A stretch of 10,814 nucleotides of DNA from an uncultured Paracoccaceae bacterium. Lineage in GTDB: Bacteria; Pseudomonadota; Alphaproteobacteria; Rhodobacterales; Rhodobacteraceae. The number at the start of each line of letters is the position of its first letter. Within the stretch, counting starts at the first letter, position 1. The notes below the pieces were generated by a model. The model worked only from the letters and a program-made list of their open reading frames with translations. It ran no database searches and had not been told where the DNA came from. The translations under genes and the position numbers were made by a program. The stretch covers positions 1 to 10,814 of the forward strand of contig CALEZJ010000270.1 of the NCBI GenBank assembly GCA_937927885.1. Reading direction: 5' to 3'. Positions 1 through 7,319 of this stretch are shown here, piece by piece.

Positions 1-1
1 G

Positions 2-787
2 GACCACGGCTTTGTGCGTGCCATCGACTATATGGGCGATGATGCGGCCATCGTGCAGGCGGCGCGGGTCAGCTATGGGGCGGGCACGCGGCACGTGCAG
101 AATGACGAGGGGCTGATCCGCTACCTCATGCGCCACTGGCATTCGACGCCCTTCGAGATGTGCGAGATCAAGCTGCATGTGAAACTGCCGGTCTTCGTGG
201 CGCGTCAGTGGATCCGCCACCGCACGGCCAATGTAAACGAATACTCGGCGCGCTATTCGATCCTTGATCGCGAATTCTATATCCCCGAGCCCGCGCAACT
301 GGCGGCGCAATCGACGGTCAACAATCAGGGACGCGGCGCGGTGCTGGAGGGGCCCGAGGCGGCGCGGGTGCTGGCGCTGCTGAAATCCGACGCGGCGAAG
401 ATGTATGACCATTACGAAGAGATGCTGTCGCAAGAGGGCCAGCAGGGGCTGGCGCGCGAACTGGCACGGATGAACCTGCCGATGAACATCTATACCCAGT
501 GGTACTGGAAGACCGATCTGCACAATCTCTTTCATTTCCTGCGCTTGCGCGCCGATGCTCATGCGCAGTACGAAATCCGCGTCTATGCCGAGACGATTGC
601 CCGCATGGTCGCGGACTGGGTTCCGCTGGCCCATGCCGCATTCGAGGATTACCGCATGGGCGGCGTGACCCTGTCGGCCAAGGCCATCGCCGTTCTGAAA
701 CGTCGGCTGGCGGGCGAGGCCGTGACGCGCGAGGAGTCGGGCATGAGCATCGGCGAATGGCGCGAGTTTCAGGGGGTGTGGGGGTAG
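2..787 (+). CDS. thyX: Flavin-dependent thymidylate synthase ThyX (5' end outside window)
   Basis: Makes dTMP from dUMP with methylene-tetrahydrofolate and FAD/NADPH, replacing ThyA in organisms that use this route. The ThyX signature RHR-x7-S is present ([13 protein letters not shown], about 54 residues after the GTG at 14), as is the C-terminal nucleotide/FAD-site segment [11 protein letters not shown]. The frame is open to the left edge: codons before the GTG at 14 read DHGF, which continues the expected family sequence. That GTG is therefore internal, and I estimate about 45 N-terminal residues lie outside. The stop is TAG at 785-787. The gene converges on aroB, with a hairpin in between. 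Identity is secure from the motifs; only the true start is unknown. Confidence 0.96.
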   Translation, partial: DHGFVRAIDYMGDDAAIVQAARVSYGAGTRHVQNDEGLIRYLMRHWHSTPFEMCEIKLHVKLPVFVARQWIRHRTANVNEYSARYSILDREFYIPEPAQLAAQSTVNNQGRGAVLEGPEAARVLALLKSDAAKMYDHYEEMLSQEGQQGLARELARMNLPMNIYTQWYWKTDLHNLFHFLRLRADAHAQYEIRVYAETIARMVADWVPLAHAAFEDYRMGGVTLSAKAIAVLKRRLAGEAVTREESGMSIGEWREFQGVWG

Positions 788-800
788 GTCCTTGTGGTGG

Positions 801-820
801 GTGCGCCGCCTTTGGCGCAC
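801..820. terminator. Hairpin between convergent thyX and aroB, possible bidirectional terminator
   Basis: The arms GTGCGCC (801-807) and GGCGCAC (814-820) pair perfectly over 7 bp around a six-base loop. The hairpin fills most of the 39-base gap between the thyX stop (787) and the aroB stop (827), where a shared terminator is expected. Neither side has a run of T, so it does not fit a classic intrinsic terminator. It may only pause polymerase or block 3' exonucleases. Confidence 0.5.
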
Positions 821-826
821 GTCCCT

Positions 827-1948
827 TCACCGCCCGCGCAGCCCGTCTGCCAGCAGGCTCTCCAGCGCGGCTTTCGGCACATCCGCGCTGACAAAGCTGT
901 CGCCGATCCCGCGCGCCAGAATGAAGCGCAGTTTTCCGTCCTGCACCTTCTTGTCCTGCGCCATCAGGGCCATCAGCCCCTCGACCCCGGGCAGATCGCC
1001 CGGGATCTCGGCCAGTGAACGTTTCATCCCCATGGCCTGAAGATGCGCCGCAACGCGGACCGGGGCCTCTTGCGCGCACAGGCCCAGCCGCGCGGACAGG
1101 TCGAAGGCCAGAAGGCAGCCGATCGTCACCCCCTCGCCGTGCAGAAGCCGGTCGGAATAGCCTGTCGCCGCTTCCAGCGCATGGCCAAAGGTATGACCGA
1201 GGTTCAACAGCGCGCGCTCGCCCTGCTCGGTCTCGTCGCGTTCGACGATCCCGGCCTTCATGGCGACCGAATGGCGCACCGCCTGCTGACGCAGCGCCTT
1301 GTCGCCGCGCGCCAGCGCCGGGCCGTTCGCTTCGAGCCAGTCAAAGAACCCGGCATCGCCCAGAAGTCCGTATTTGACCACCTCGCCGTAACCGGCCAGA
1401 AAATCGCGCTGGGGCAGGCTGTCCAGCACGTCGATGTCGGCAAGCACCAGGCTGGGCTGGTGAAACGCGCCAATCAGGTTCTTGCCCTGTGACGAGTTGA
1501 TCCCCGTCTTGCCGCCAACGCTGGAATCAACCTGCGCCAGAAGGCTGGTCGGCACCTGCACGAATCGCACGCCCCGGCGCAGGACGGCCGCGGCAAAGCC
1601 CACGAGGTCGCCGATCACCCCGCCACCGAGCGCGACCACCAGATCGCCGCGCTCGACCTTCTGTTCCAGCAGCCATTCGACCGTCCGGGTGAACTGCGGC
1701 CAGCCCTTGGTCGATTCGCCGGGCGGCAGGATCAGGGCCTCGGCGGATATCCCCGCCCCGGTCAGCCCTGCCGTCAGCGCGGGCAGATGCAGCGCGGCCA
1801 CGGTTTCCTCGGTGACCACGGCGACCCGCTTGCGGCGGGTCAGGGGCGCGATCTCGGCCCCCGCGCGGGCGATCAGCCCACGGCCAACGCGCACGACATA
1901 AGACCTTTCGCCCAGCGAGACGGGCACATCGTCAATCGGCAGGCTCAT
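827..1948 (-). CDS. aroB: 3-dehydroquinate synthase AroB
   Basis: Second step of the shikimate pathway: converts DAHP to 3-dehydroquinate in the cytoplasm, using NAD and a divalent metal. With the start at 1948 it has 373 residues, normal for the family. Visible are the nucleotide-binding GGGVIGDLVGF (about 108-118), VPTSLLAQVDSSVGGKTG (about 132-149) with its substrate-binding lysine, and metal ligands Glu189 (GYGEVVKYG), His252 (HTFGH) and His270 (LLHGEG). A second ATG lies two codons upstream at 1954, but GAGGG directly abuts that codon and sits 6 bases before the ATG at 1948, so I favour 1948. The gene follows aroK with only 9 bases between them and is probably translated from the same message. 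It ends convergent with thyX. Confidence 0.97.
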   Translation of the reverse strand: MSLPIDDVPVSLGERSYVVRVGRGLIARAGAEIAPLTRRKRVAVVTEETVAALHLPALTAGLTGAGISAEALILPPGESTKGWPQFTRTVEWLLEQKVERGDLVVALGGGVIGDLVGFAAAVLRRGVRFVQVPTSLLAQVDSSVGGKTGINSSQGKNLIGAFHQPSLVLADIDVLDSLPQRDFLAGYGEVVKYGLLGDAGFFDWLEANGPALARGDKALRQQAVRHSVAMKAGIVERDETEQGERALLNLGHTFGHALEAATGYSDRLLHGEGVTIGCLLAFDLSARLGLCAQEAPVRVAAHLQAMGMKRSLAEIPGDLPGVEGLMALMAQDKKVQDGKLRFILARGIGDSFVSADVPKAALESLLADGLRGR

Positions 1949-1954
1949 CGGCAT

Positions 1955-1959
1955 CCCTC
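1955..1959 (-). promoter_or_regulatory. Ribosome binding site that decides the aroB start
   Basis: On the minus strand GAGGG overlaps the aroK stop codon (TGA) and is followed by ATGCCGATG. It is 0 bases from the first ATG and 6 from the second, so the second ATG (1948) is better placed. Overlap with the aroK stop suggests translational coupling. Confidence 0.6.
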
Positions 1960-2503
1960 AGGCATCGGCCAGCACATCGGGGCGCGTGCTCAGCGCCGCG
2001 ACCACCTTTTGCGCCGTGGTTTCAATGGCAAAATCGGCCTCGGTCGGCACGATCAGATCGGCCTGCGCATAGGCCGGCTCGCGCGCGGCCATCAGTTCGG
2101 CCAGCGTCTGATAGGGGTTGGCGGTCTTCAGCAGCGGTCGCGTGTCCTTGCGCCGCACCCGCGTCCAGAGCGTGTCCAGATCGGCCTTCAGCCAGACCGA
2201 CACCCCGGCCGCAGAAATCCGCTGCCGCGTATCGGCGCGCAGAAAGGCCCCGCCACCGACGCTGAGCACGCAGGGTTCGCCGTCGATCAGGCGGCCGATC
2301 ACCTGCGCTTCCTTGTCGCGAAAGAACGCCTCGCCGTCGCGGGCAAAGATCTCGGCAATGGTGGCATTGGCGGCGCGCTCGATCTCGGCGTCGGAATCGA
2401 GGAACGGCACGCCCAGAATCGATGCCAGTTCCTTGCCGACAGCGGACTTGCCGGCCCCCATCATGCCCACCATCACCACCGTCTTTTTCAGCCGCTGCGT
2501 CAT
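1958..2503 (-). CDS. aroK: Shikimate kinase AroK
   Basis: Phosphorylates shikimate at the 3-hydroxyl with ATP, a cytoplasmic step toward chorismate. The protein has 181 residues, the usual size. Visible are Walker A GMMGAGKSAVG (about 13-23, Lys19), the Mg/shikimate-binding LDSD (Asp36, Asp38), an Arg near 62 in FFRDKE, shikimate-binding GGGAF (83-87), and the lid arginine in DTRPLL (Arg122). The frame can be opened three bases earlier at a TTG (2506), but ATG at 2503 is the more ordinary start; the ribosome site is weak either way. It is the first gene of a leftward aroK-aroB operon, and its promoter should lie in the divergent gap to the right. Confidence 0.96.
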   Translation of the reverse strand: MTQRLKKTVVMVGMMGAGKSAVGKELASILGVPFLDSDAEIERAANATIAEIFARDGEAFFRDKEAQVIGRLIDGEPCVLSVGGGAFLRADTRQRISAAGVSVWLKADLDTLWTRVRRKDTRPLLKTANPYQTLAELMAAREPAYAQADLIVPTEADFAIETTAQKVVAALSTRPDVLADA

Positions 2504-2677
2504 CAAGGGTCCGGCGCCAGTTCACATGCTGGCGATTTCGTGAATTGAGCCCCTGAATGGCGTGAACTTGCCGCGAGTTCCAGCTATAAATCGTCAAGGC
2601 CTCTCGTTCGGCGCGCTTGCCAAAAGCGCCGGACAGGGGGTGTTCGTCTCTGACCCAGCCTTGAAGGAGCCCGGCCC
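2504..2677. promoter_or_regulatory. Divergent intergenic region, putative promoters for aroK and the rightward group
   Basis: This 174-base gap separates genes pointing away from each other, so it should hold a promoter for each direction. For the rightward side TATAAA (2585-2590) could be a -10 element, with a poor -35 (GTGAAC, 2562-2567) 17 bases before it. Between them is a short inverted pair, GAACT (2564-2568) and AGTTC (2576-2580). GTGAA also occurs at 2540-2544 and, inverted, at 2521-2525. I could not pick a convincing leftward promoter. The location is sound; the exact elements are weak guesses. Confidence 0.35.
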
Positions 2678-2845
2678 ATGCCCCGATATGATGACGAAGG
2701 CCCCGGCTTTTTCGGCTACCTGCTGCGGCTGGTGCTGGTGCTGGCGCTGCTGGGGGGCGTCGGGTTCGTGGTCTTCGCCTATTTCGGTGACCTCGGCCGC
2801 GCGCCCGAACCCCGTGTCCTGCCTGTCGATCTGCCTCAGGGATAA
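2678..2845 (+). CDS. Small single-pass membrane protein, 55 residues
   Basis: A short gene with a strong ribosome site, AAGGAG at 2664-2669, 8 bases before ATG. It starts MPRYDDEGPG, then has a hydrophobic helix from about residue 11 to 35 (FFGYLLRLVLVLALLGGVGF and onward), then a short Pro-rich polar tail ending DLPQG. One transmembrane segment is clear; the tail is probably periplasmic, since Arg17 and the short N terminus would stay inside, but topology is inferred. It ends 4 bases before the next gene's ATG, and AGGGA for that gene overlaps its last codons, so the two are probably coupled. I do not recognise a named family. Its setting before an exported protein suggests a small anchor or partner. 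Confidence 0.8.
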   Translation: MPRYDDEGPGFFGYLLRLVLVLALLGGVGFVVFAYFGDLGRAPEPRVLPVDLPQG

Positions 2846-2849
2846 GCCC

Positions 2850-4451
2850 ATGCCACTTCGGTGCCGCGTTCTGGAGCTTGCCCGCGTTTGGGGCCTTTCC
2901 ATGGGGCTTGTCGCCGCGCCGACAGCCTTTGCGCAGACCGAGGGCGGCGGGCAGCCACTGTCGGCCATCGACTGGCTCAGCGTCAGCGCGACCGCGCCCC
3001 AGCCCGAGACCGGTGCCTGGCCCGTGACCCCGGCCGAGGATGGCACCACCGCTGATTCGGGCATTTCGGTGCGCGCCCTCGATGCGCTGCGTCCGGAAGC
3101 GGTCGGATTGTTTCCGGCGGCGCGCGTCGGGTTGCCCTCGACGCTCTGGGGCCCGACCCCGGCCGAGGAACTGGCTGCGCGCATCCTCGCCCTGCCGGGC
3201 GACATGCTGCCCGCGCAGCGCGACCTTGCGATGCGCCTCCTGCTGGCCGAGGTCGACGCGCCTCTGCCACAGCAGGACCCGGCGGGCCAGCCGCTGTTCC
3301 TGCTGGCGCGCATCGACGCGTTGATCGGCTTTGGTGCGCTCGATCAGGCGGCGGCGCTGCTCGATGCGCTGGGGTCGGATCAGCCGGTGCTGCGCCTCAG
3401 GCGATTCGACATCGGGCTGTTGCTGGGTGACGAACACGCCGCCTGCACCGGTGTGCTGCAACCCGATCCGCCGATCGGCGACGATGCGGCGCTGGTCTTT
3501 TGCCTCGCTCGGGCCAACCAGTGGCCGCTGGCCGAACAGGTGCTGGCGGTGGCGACCCAGTCGCGCAGGCTGGACCCCTACATGATCGAACTGCTGGAGC
3601 AGTTTCTGGACGAGGACGAGGGGCTTTCGGGTTCGGCCACGCTGTTGCCGCCGCCTGCGGGGGTGCCCACGCCTCTGGCGCTGCGCCTGCGCGAGGCGAC
3701 CGGGGACGGGGCGCTGACGACCGGCCTGCCGGTCGCCTTTGCCCATTCCGACCTGCGCGGCACGGCGGGCTGGCGCGCGCAGATCGACGCGGCGGAGCGG
3801 CTCGTGCGGGCGGGTGCGCTGGCGCCAAACCGCCTGCTCGGGCTTTACACCGAACGCCGCGCGGCGGCGTCGGGCGGGATCTGGGAGCGCGTGCGCCAGA
3901 TCCAGCGGCTGGATACGGCGCTGGGCGGCAGTGATCCGCTGGCGGTGGGCGAGGCGCTGGTGGCGCTGTGGCCGCTGGTGCGGGCGGGCGAACTCGAGGT
4001 GGCGATCGCCAGTCTCTATGCCCCCTTGCTGGTGCCGGTGCCGCTGGACGGCCCGGCGGCGGCGGTGGCCTTTCGCATGATGCTGCTGTCCGATTCCTAC
4101 GAGACCGCCGCGCTGGGGCTTTCGGGCGCCCAGTCCACCCCTGAGACGCGGTTTCTGGCTGCCGTGGCGCGCGGGCTCGATCCGGTGGCCGAGGGGGGCA
4201 GCCTGCCAGGCGAGCTTGCCGGGGCGGTGGCCATCGCCTTTGGTCCGGACCCGATGGTGCCCGAGGGGCTCTCTGCCCGGCTTGCGACCGGGGCGCTGGG
4301 GGCCGAGATCCTCAGCGTTCTCGCCCGTCTCGGCGGGCCGGGAGATCCTCGTGCTCTGGCCGAGGGGTTGGGCGCCCTACGCGCGATGGGCCTCGAGGAT
4401 GTCGCCCGACGCAGCGCTTTGCAGGTGCTGTTGCTGGAGCGCAACGGCTGA
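2850..4451 (+). CDS. Exported protein of unknown function, alpha-helical, 533 residues
   Basis: The first 28 residues look like a Sec signal peptide: basic start (MPLRCR), hydrophobic stretch, and AFA at 26-28 as a cleavage site, giving a periplasmic or surface product. The frame is open further upstream, but ATG at 2850 has AGGGA 7 bases ahead and starts exactly at the signal peptide. The mature part begins with the short sequence LSAIDWLS, then a Pro-rich linker, then a long Leu/Ala-rich region of apparent paired helices (about 105-530) resembling a TPR- or HEAT-like solenoid, though no repeat consensus is firm. Only two cysteines occur in the mature chain, Cys199 and Cys218, a likely disulfide. 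It overlaps the recombinase gene by one base (TGATG). I recognise no enzyme motif and assign no function. Confidence 0.85.
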   Translation: MPLRCRVLELARVWGLSMGLVAAPTAFAQTEGGGQPLSAIDWLSVSATAPQPETGAWPVTPAEDGTTADSGISVRALDALRPEAVGLFPAARVGLPSTLWGPTPAEELAARILALPGDMLPAQRDLAMRLLLAEVDAPLPQQDPAGQPLFLLARIDALIGFGALDQAAALLDALGSDQPVLRLRRFDIGLLLGDEHAACTGVLQPDPPIGDDAALVFCLARANQWPLAEQVLAVATQSRRLDPYMIELLEQFLDEDEGLSGSATLLPPPAGVPTPLALRLREATGDGALTTGLPVAFAHSDLRGTAGWRAQIDAAERLVRAGALAPNRLLGLYTERRAAASGGIWERVRQIQRLDTALGGSDPLAVGEALVALWPLVRAGELEVAIASLYAPLLVPVPLDGPAAAVAFRMMLLSDSYETAALGLSGAQSTPETRFLAAVARGLDPVAEGGSLPGELAGAVAIAFGPDPMVPEGLSARLATGALGAEILSVLARLGGPGDPRALAEGLGALRAMGLEDVARRSALQVLLLERNG

Positions 4452-5398
4452 TGCCCACCCCCGCGAACGCCCCCACCGAAGCCCGCGCGCTGTCGAACTT
4501 TCTCGAGGCGATGGCGGCGGAAAAGGGCTCGGCGCGCAACACGCTTCTGGCGTATGGACGCGACCTCATGCAGGCCGCCGAATGGCTGGCCGGGCAGGGG
4601 ACCAGCCTAACCGGCGCCACGCGCGAGCAGGTCGAGGGCTATCTGGTCGCGCTCGAGGCCGAGGGTCTGTCGCAGGCGACCCGCGCGCGACGGCTCTCGG
4701 CGTTGAAGCAATTCTACCGCTTCGCCTTTGATGAAGGCTGGCGCAGCGACAATCCGACCCTGCGCATCGACGGGCCCGGGCGCGCGCAGCGCCTGCCCGG
4801 CACGCTGAGCGAGGACGAGGTGTCGCGGCTTCTGGACGCCGCGCGCGACCACGGCCCGAACCCGGCGGCGCGCGCGCGCAATGCCTGCCTGTTCGAACTG
4901 CTTTACGCAACCGGCCTGCGCGTCAGCGAACTGGTCAGCCTGCCCCATGCTGCGCTGCGCGGGGCGCCCGAGATGCTGATGGTGCGCGGGAAGGGGGGCA
5001 AGGACCGGCTGGTGCCGCTGTCCGACCCGGCACGCACCGCGGTTGCGGTCTGGCTGACGCATCGCGATCAGGCCGAGGCGGCGGCCAGACTCGAAGGGGC
5101 GGCGCCGTCGCGGTTCCTGTTTCCCGCACGCGGCGCCGAAGGACATCTGACGCGGATGCGTTTTCACGGTCTGGTCAAGGAGGTCGCCCTGCGCGCCGGC
5201 CTGAACCCGGAAAGAGTCAGTCCGCATGTTCTGCGCCACGCCTTTGCGACCCATCTGCTGGCCGGGGGCGCCGATCTGCGGGTGATCCAGACTCTGCTGG
5301 GCCATGCCGATCTGGGTTCGACCGAAATCTATACCCATGTGCTGGACGCGCGGCTGCGCGATCTGGTGATGCAGCATCATCCCCTCGCGCGTGAGTGA
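4451..5398 (+). CDS. xerD: Site-specific tyrosine recombinase, XerD type
   Basis: Resolves chromosome dimers at dif together with a XerC partner and the FtsK translocase. The protein has 315 residues. The N-terminal core-binding SAM-like domain spans about 12-95; the catalytic domain follows. All active-site residues are present: Arg157 (ATGLRVSEL), Lys181 (GKGGKDRL), His259 and Arg262 (PHVLRHAF), His285 (LLGHADL) and the nucleophile Tyr294 (TEIYTHV). Their spacing matches E. coli XerD (148, 172, 244, 247, 270, 279) with offsets of 9 then 15. The start overlaps the preceding stop by one base, and GGAG lies 11 bases upstream. XerD rather than XerC is chosen on spacing and overall look; a partner elsewhere is assumed. 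No integron, phage or transposon genes are nearby, so a housekeeping role fits best. Confidence 0.9.
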   Translation: MPTPANAPTEARALSNFLEAMAAEKGSARNTLLAYGRDLMQAAEWLAGQGTSLTGATREQVEGYLVALEAEGLSQATRARRLSALKQFYRFAFDEGWRSDNPTLRIDGPGRAQRLPGTLSEDEVSRLLDAARDHGPNPAARARNACLFELLYATGLRVSELVSLPHAALRGAPEMLMVRGKGGKDRLVPLSDPARTAVAVWLTHRDQAEAAARLEGAAPSRFLFPARGAEGHLTRMRFHGLVKEVALRAGLNPERVSPHVLRHAFATHLLAGGADLRVIQTLLGHADLGSTEIYTHVLDARLRDLVMQHHPLARE

Positions 5399-5502
5399 CA
5401 TCCGGGACGGTGCGCCGGGATGGTCGACCCTGCGGGGGTGGTGGTTGTGCCGGGCGGCCGTGGCGGGGATAGTCCCGGGGCGGACACAGGGGGGAATCGC
5501 GT

Positions 5503-6270
5503 ATGGCAGAGTTGGACACCAACCGTTTCAAGGCGGCGCTGGCCGAGGGCCGGGTGCAGATCGGCTGCTGGGTGGGGCTGGCGAGTGACTATGCGGCCGA
5601 AATCGCGGGCGAGGCCGGGTTCGACTGGCTGGTGATCGACGGCGAACACGCGCCCAACGACATTCGCTCGATGCGCGCGCAGCTTGCGGCGCTGGGGCGA
5701 TCCTCAGCGCATCCGGTGATCCGGCTGCCGGTGGGCGAGGTCTGGATGATCAAGCAGGCCCTGGATATCGGGGCGCAGACGATCCTCATTCCGATGGTCG
5801 AATCGGGGGAACAGGCCGCGCTGCTGGCGCGGGCGATGCGCTATCCGCCGGACGGGTTGCGCGGGGTCGGGGCCTCGCTGGCGCGCGCCTCGCGTTTTGG
5901 CGGGATAGCGGATTATGTGAACAAGGCCGATGCCGAGGTCTGCCTGCTGGTGCAGGTGGAAAACCGCGCCGGTCTGTCGGCGCTCGACGACATTCTGGCG
6001 GTCGAAGGGGTGGACGGCGTCTTCATCGGCCCGGCGGATCTGGCGGCCGACATGGGCTTTCGCGGCCGCGCCGAGGCGCCCGAGGTCGTTGCGGCCATCG
6101 AGGACGCGCTGGGCCGCATCCGGGCGGCGGGAAAGGGCGCCGGGATTCTGGCGACGCAGGACGCGCAGGCACGGCACTGGATCGACAAGGGAGCAAACTT
6201 CGTCGCCGTCGGCATTGATGTGGTTTTGCTGGCCAACAGCCTGCGCGCCCTCGCGGCACGATTTCGCTGA
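5503..6270 (+). CDS. HpcH/HpaI family class II aldolase
   Basis: A metal-dependent pyruvate aldolase of the 4-hydroxy-2-oxoheptanedioate/2-keto-3-deoxy-sugar-acid group. The protein has 255 residues, the family size. Asp46 and His49 (VIDGEHAP), Arg74 (VIRLP), Glu153 (QVEN) and Asp179 (GPADL) sit four residues after the catalytic and metal-binding residues of E. coli HpcH (42, 45, 70, 149, 175). The family signatures YPPDGLRGVG and RASRFG are also seen. The ribosome site is strong, AGGGGGG at 5488-5494, 8 bases before ATG. No homoprotocatechuate or sugar-acid degradation genes are nearby, so the natural substrate cannot be inferred and I give no gene symbol. It is probably co-transcribed with the EEP gene 5 bases downstream. 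Confidence 0.93.
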   Translation: MAELDTNRFKAALAEGRVQIGCWVGLASDYAAEIAGEAGFDWLVIDGEHAPNDIRSMRAQLAALGRSSAHPVIRLPVGEVWMIKQALDIGAQTILIPMVESGEQAALLARAMRYPPDGLRGVGASLARASRFGGIADYVNKADAEVCLLVQVENRAGLSALDDILAVEGVDGVFIGPADLAADMGFRGRAEAPEVVAAIEDALGRIRAAGKGAGILATQDAQARHWIDKGANFVAVGIDVVLLANSLRALAARFR

Positions 6271-6275
6271 TCGGC

Positions 6276-7160
6276 ATGCGAGTTCTGAGCCTGAACGTGC
6301 AGAACCTGCGCCTGCGCCGCCTGCGGGGACGGGTGCGACTGGACGGCGCGCGCGACCATGACGATACCGGTGAGGCGCGCGCGCTCGATCATGCCGACCG
6401 GCGGCTGACGGCGGCGGTGCTGGCGCGGGCGGGGGCCGAACTGTGCCTGTTGCAGGAGGTGTTCAACCGGCAAAGCCTGGACTGGTTCCACGACCACCTC
6501 CTGCGCGCGACCGGCGCGCCGCCCTGGCCCTGGCGCGCCTGCCTGCCGGGCAATGACGGCGCCGGGCGGGATCTGGCGGTGATGGCGCGACGGCCCTTTG
6601 CCGCCACCTCGCATGCGCGGCTGGTGCCGGGCGATCTGGGGCTGGAGGCGCTGCGTCCGGGTCCGGTCTTTTGCCGCGATTGCCTGCGGGTGGATCTGGG
6701 GGATCTGGTGGTGTTTCAGGTGCATCTGAAGGCGCCGCCCCCCGATCCCGAGCGCGCTCTGGCGCTGCGGCGGATCGAGGTGCAGGCCCTTCGTCGCCTG
6801 ATCGAGCAGCGGTTCGCCGACCCGTCGCGCGCGCTCTGGCTGGTGGCGGGCGATTTCAACGATCCGGACCGCGCGGCGCTGGGGCCGCTGCTGGAGCCGT
6901 TTGGCGTCGATCTGATGGCGCGGATGGACCCCGCCGACCGCTGGACCTGGTGGCGCGCCGAGGCCGGGCGGGGATGCCCGGACGGCATGATCGCCTCGCC
7001 CGCGCTGGCGGCGCGCTGGCCGGGTGCGGTGCCGCGGGCGATGAGGCTGGGCATGGCGCGGGCGGCCGGAGGCGACGAGCCGCGGCTGGAGGGCGTAGGC
7101 AAGGACCGGCCGCATGCGAGCGATCACGCGGCGCTGGTGCTCGATCTGCCCGGGCTGTGA
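6276..7160 (+). CDS. Endonuclease/exonuclease/phosphatase (EEP) family hydrolase
   Basis: A Mg-dependent phosphodiesterase or phosphatase fold, as in exonuclease III, DNase I and inositol or sphingolipid phosphodiesterases. The 294 residues carry the family's active-site set: Asn7 (LSLNVQNL), Glu61 (CLLQEV), His150 (FQVHLKAP), Asp193 and Asn195 (AGDFND), Asp236 (DGMIAS) and the terminal Asp283-His284 (ASDHAAL). No signal peptide or membrane segment is seen, so the protein is probably cytoplasmic. A basic, Arg-rich stretch follows the first strand (about 12-27). The start lacks a clear ribosome site but is only 5 bases after the aldolase stop, so translation is probably coupled. Substrate is unknown; nucleic acid, nucleotide, lipid or sugar phosphates all remain possible. 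Confidence 0.88.
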   Translation: MRVLSLNVQNLRLRRLRGRVRLDGARDHDDTGEARALDHADRRLTAAVLARAGAELCLLQEVFNRQSLDWFHDHLLRATGAPPWPWRACLPGNDGAGRDLAVMARRPFAATSHARLVPGDLGLEALRPGPVFCRDCLRVDLGDLVVFQVHLKAPPPDPERALALRRIEVQALRRLIEQRFADPSRALWLVAGDFNDPDRAALGPLLEPFGVDLMARMDPADRWTWWRAEAGRGCPDGMIASPALAARWPGAVPRAMRLGMARAAGGDEPRLEGVGKDRPHASDHAALVLDLPGL

Positions 7161-7261
7161 GACGAGGGGCCATGAGAAGGGCGGGCGCTTCCCCTGTTGT
7201 CCGGTCGGCCACTCACCCGGGCGATTTGGAGCGCGGGTTCGGGAAGTGCGCATGTGACGGG

Positions 7262-7279
7262 CTGTCATGGCTCTGTTAC
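7262..7279 (+). promoter_or_regulatory. Pho box upstream of phoR
   Basis: CTGTCAT (7262-7268), a 4-base spacer GGCT, and CTGTTAC (7273-7279) form the standard pair of 7-bp half-sites with an 11-bp period recognised by phosphorylated PhoB. The first half is a perfect consensus. Ten bases downstream is CTAGCTT (7290-7296), placed where the -10 element lies in Pho promoters, so transcription should start near 7302-7304. Confidence 0.85.
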
Positions 7280-7319
7280 ATCGGGTGTTCTAGCTTGTCG
7301 CATGAGGATGGATCCTGAC

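Noticed and set aside
2564..2580. GAAC...GTTC pair considered as an alphaproteobacterial LexA (SOS) box
   Set aside because: That box is a direct repeat, GTTC-N7-GTTC; here the halves are inverted and 9 bases apart.
2562..2849. 96-codon N-terminal extension of the exported protein in the same frame
   Set aside because: The extension overlaps the small membrane gene in another frame, reads as non-native sequence, and would bury the clear signal peptide that starts at ATG 2850.
2022..3746. 574-codon open frame on the minus strand across aroK, the divergent gap and the exported-protein gene
   Set aside because: Its protein is Arg/Gly/Gln-rich low-complexity sequence typical of an out-of-frame reading of GC-rich DNA, and it overlaps well-supported genes.
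4451..5398. Tyrosine recombinase as a sign of a mobile element or integron
   Set aside because: Active-site spacing matches housekeeping XerD, and there are no attachment repeats, cassettes, phage genes or composition change around it.
5399..5502. CATCCGG/CCGGGATG hairpin just after the xerD stop, and the rest of the 104-base gap
   Set aside because: The stem needs a bulged G and no T run follows, so terminator status is not supportable. Apart from the aldolase ribosome site I see nothing else in the gap.
5913..7268. 451-codon open frame on the minus strand opposite the aldolase and EEP genes
   Set aside because: Composition is that of a shadow frame (Arg, Pro, Gln, His) with no recognisable domain, and the plus strand carries complete enzymes with intact active sites.
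7172..7318. Short frame starting ATGAGAAGG between the EEP gene and phoR
   Set aside because: It runs through the Pho box and promoter, and its protein has no coherent character.
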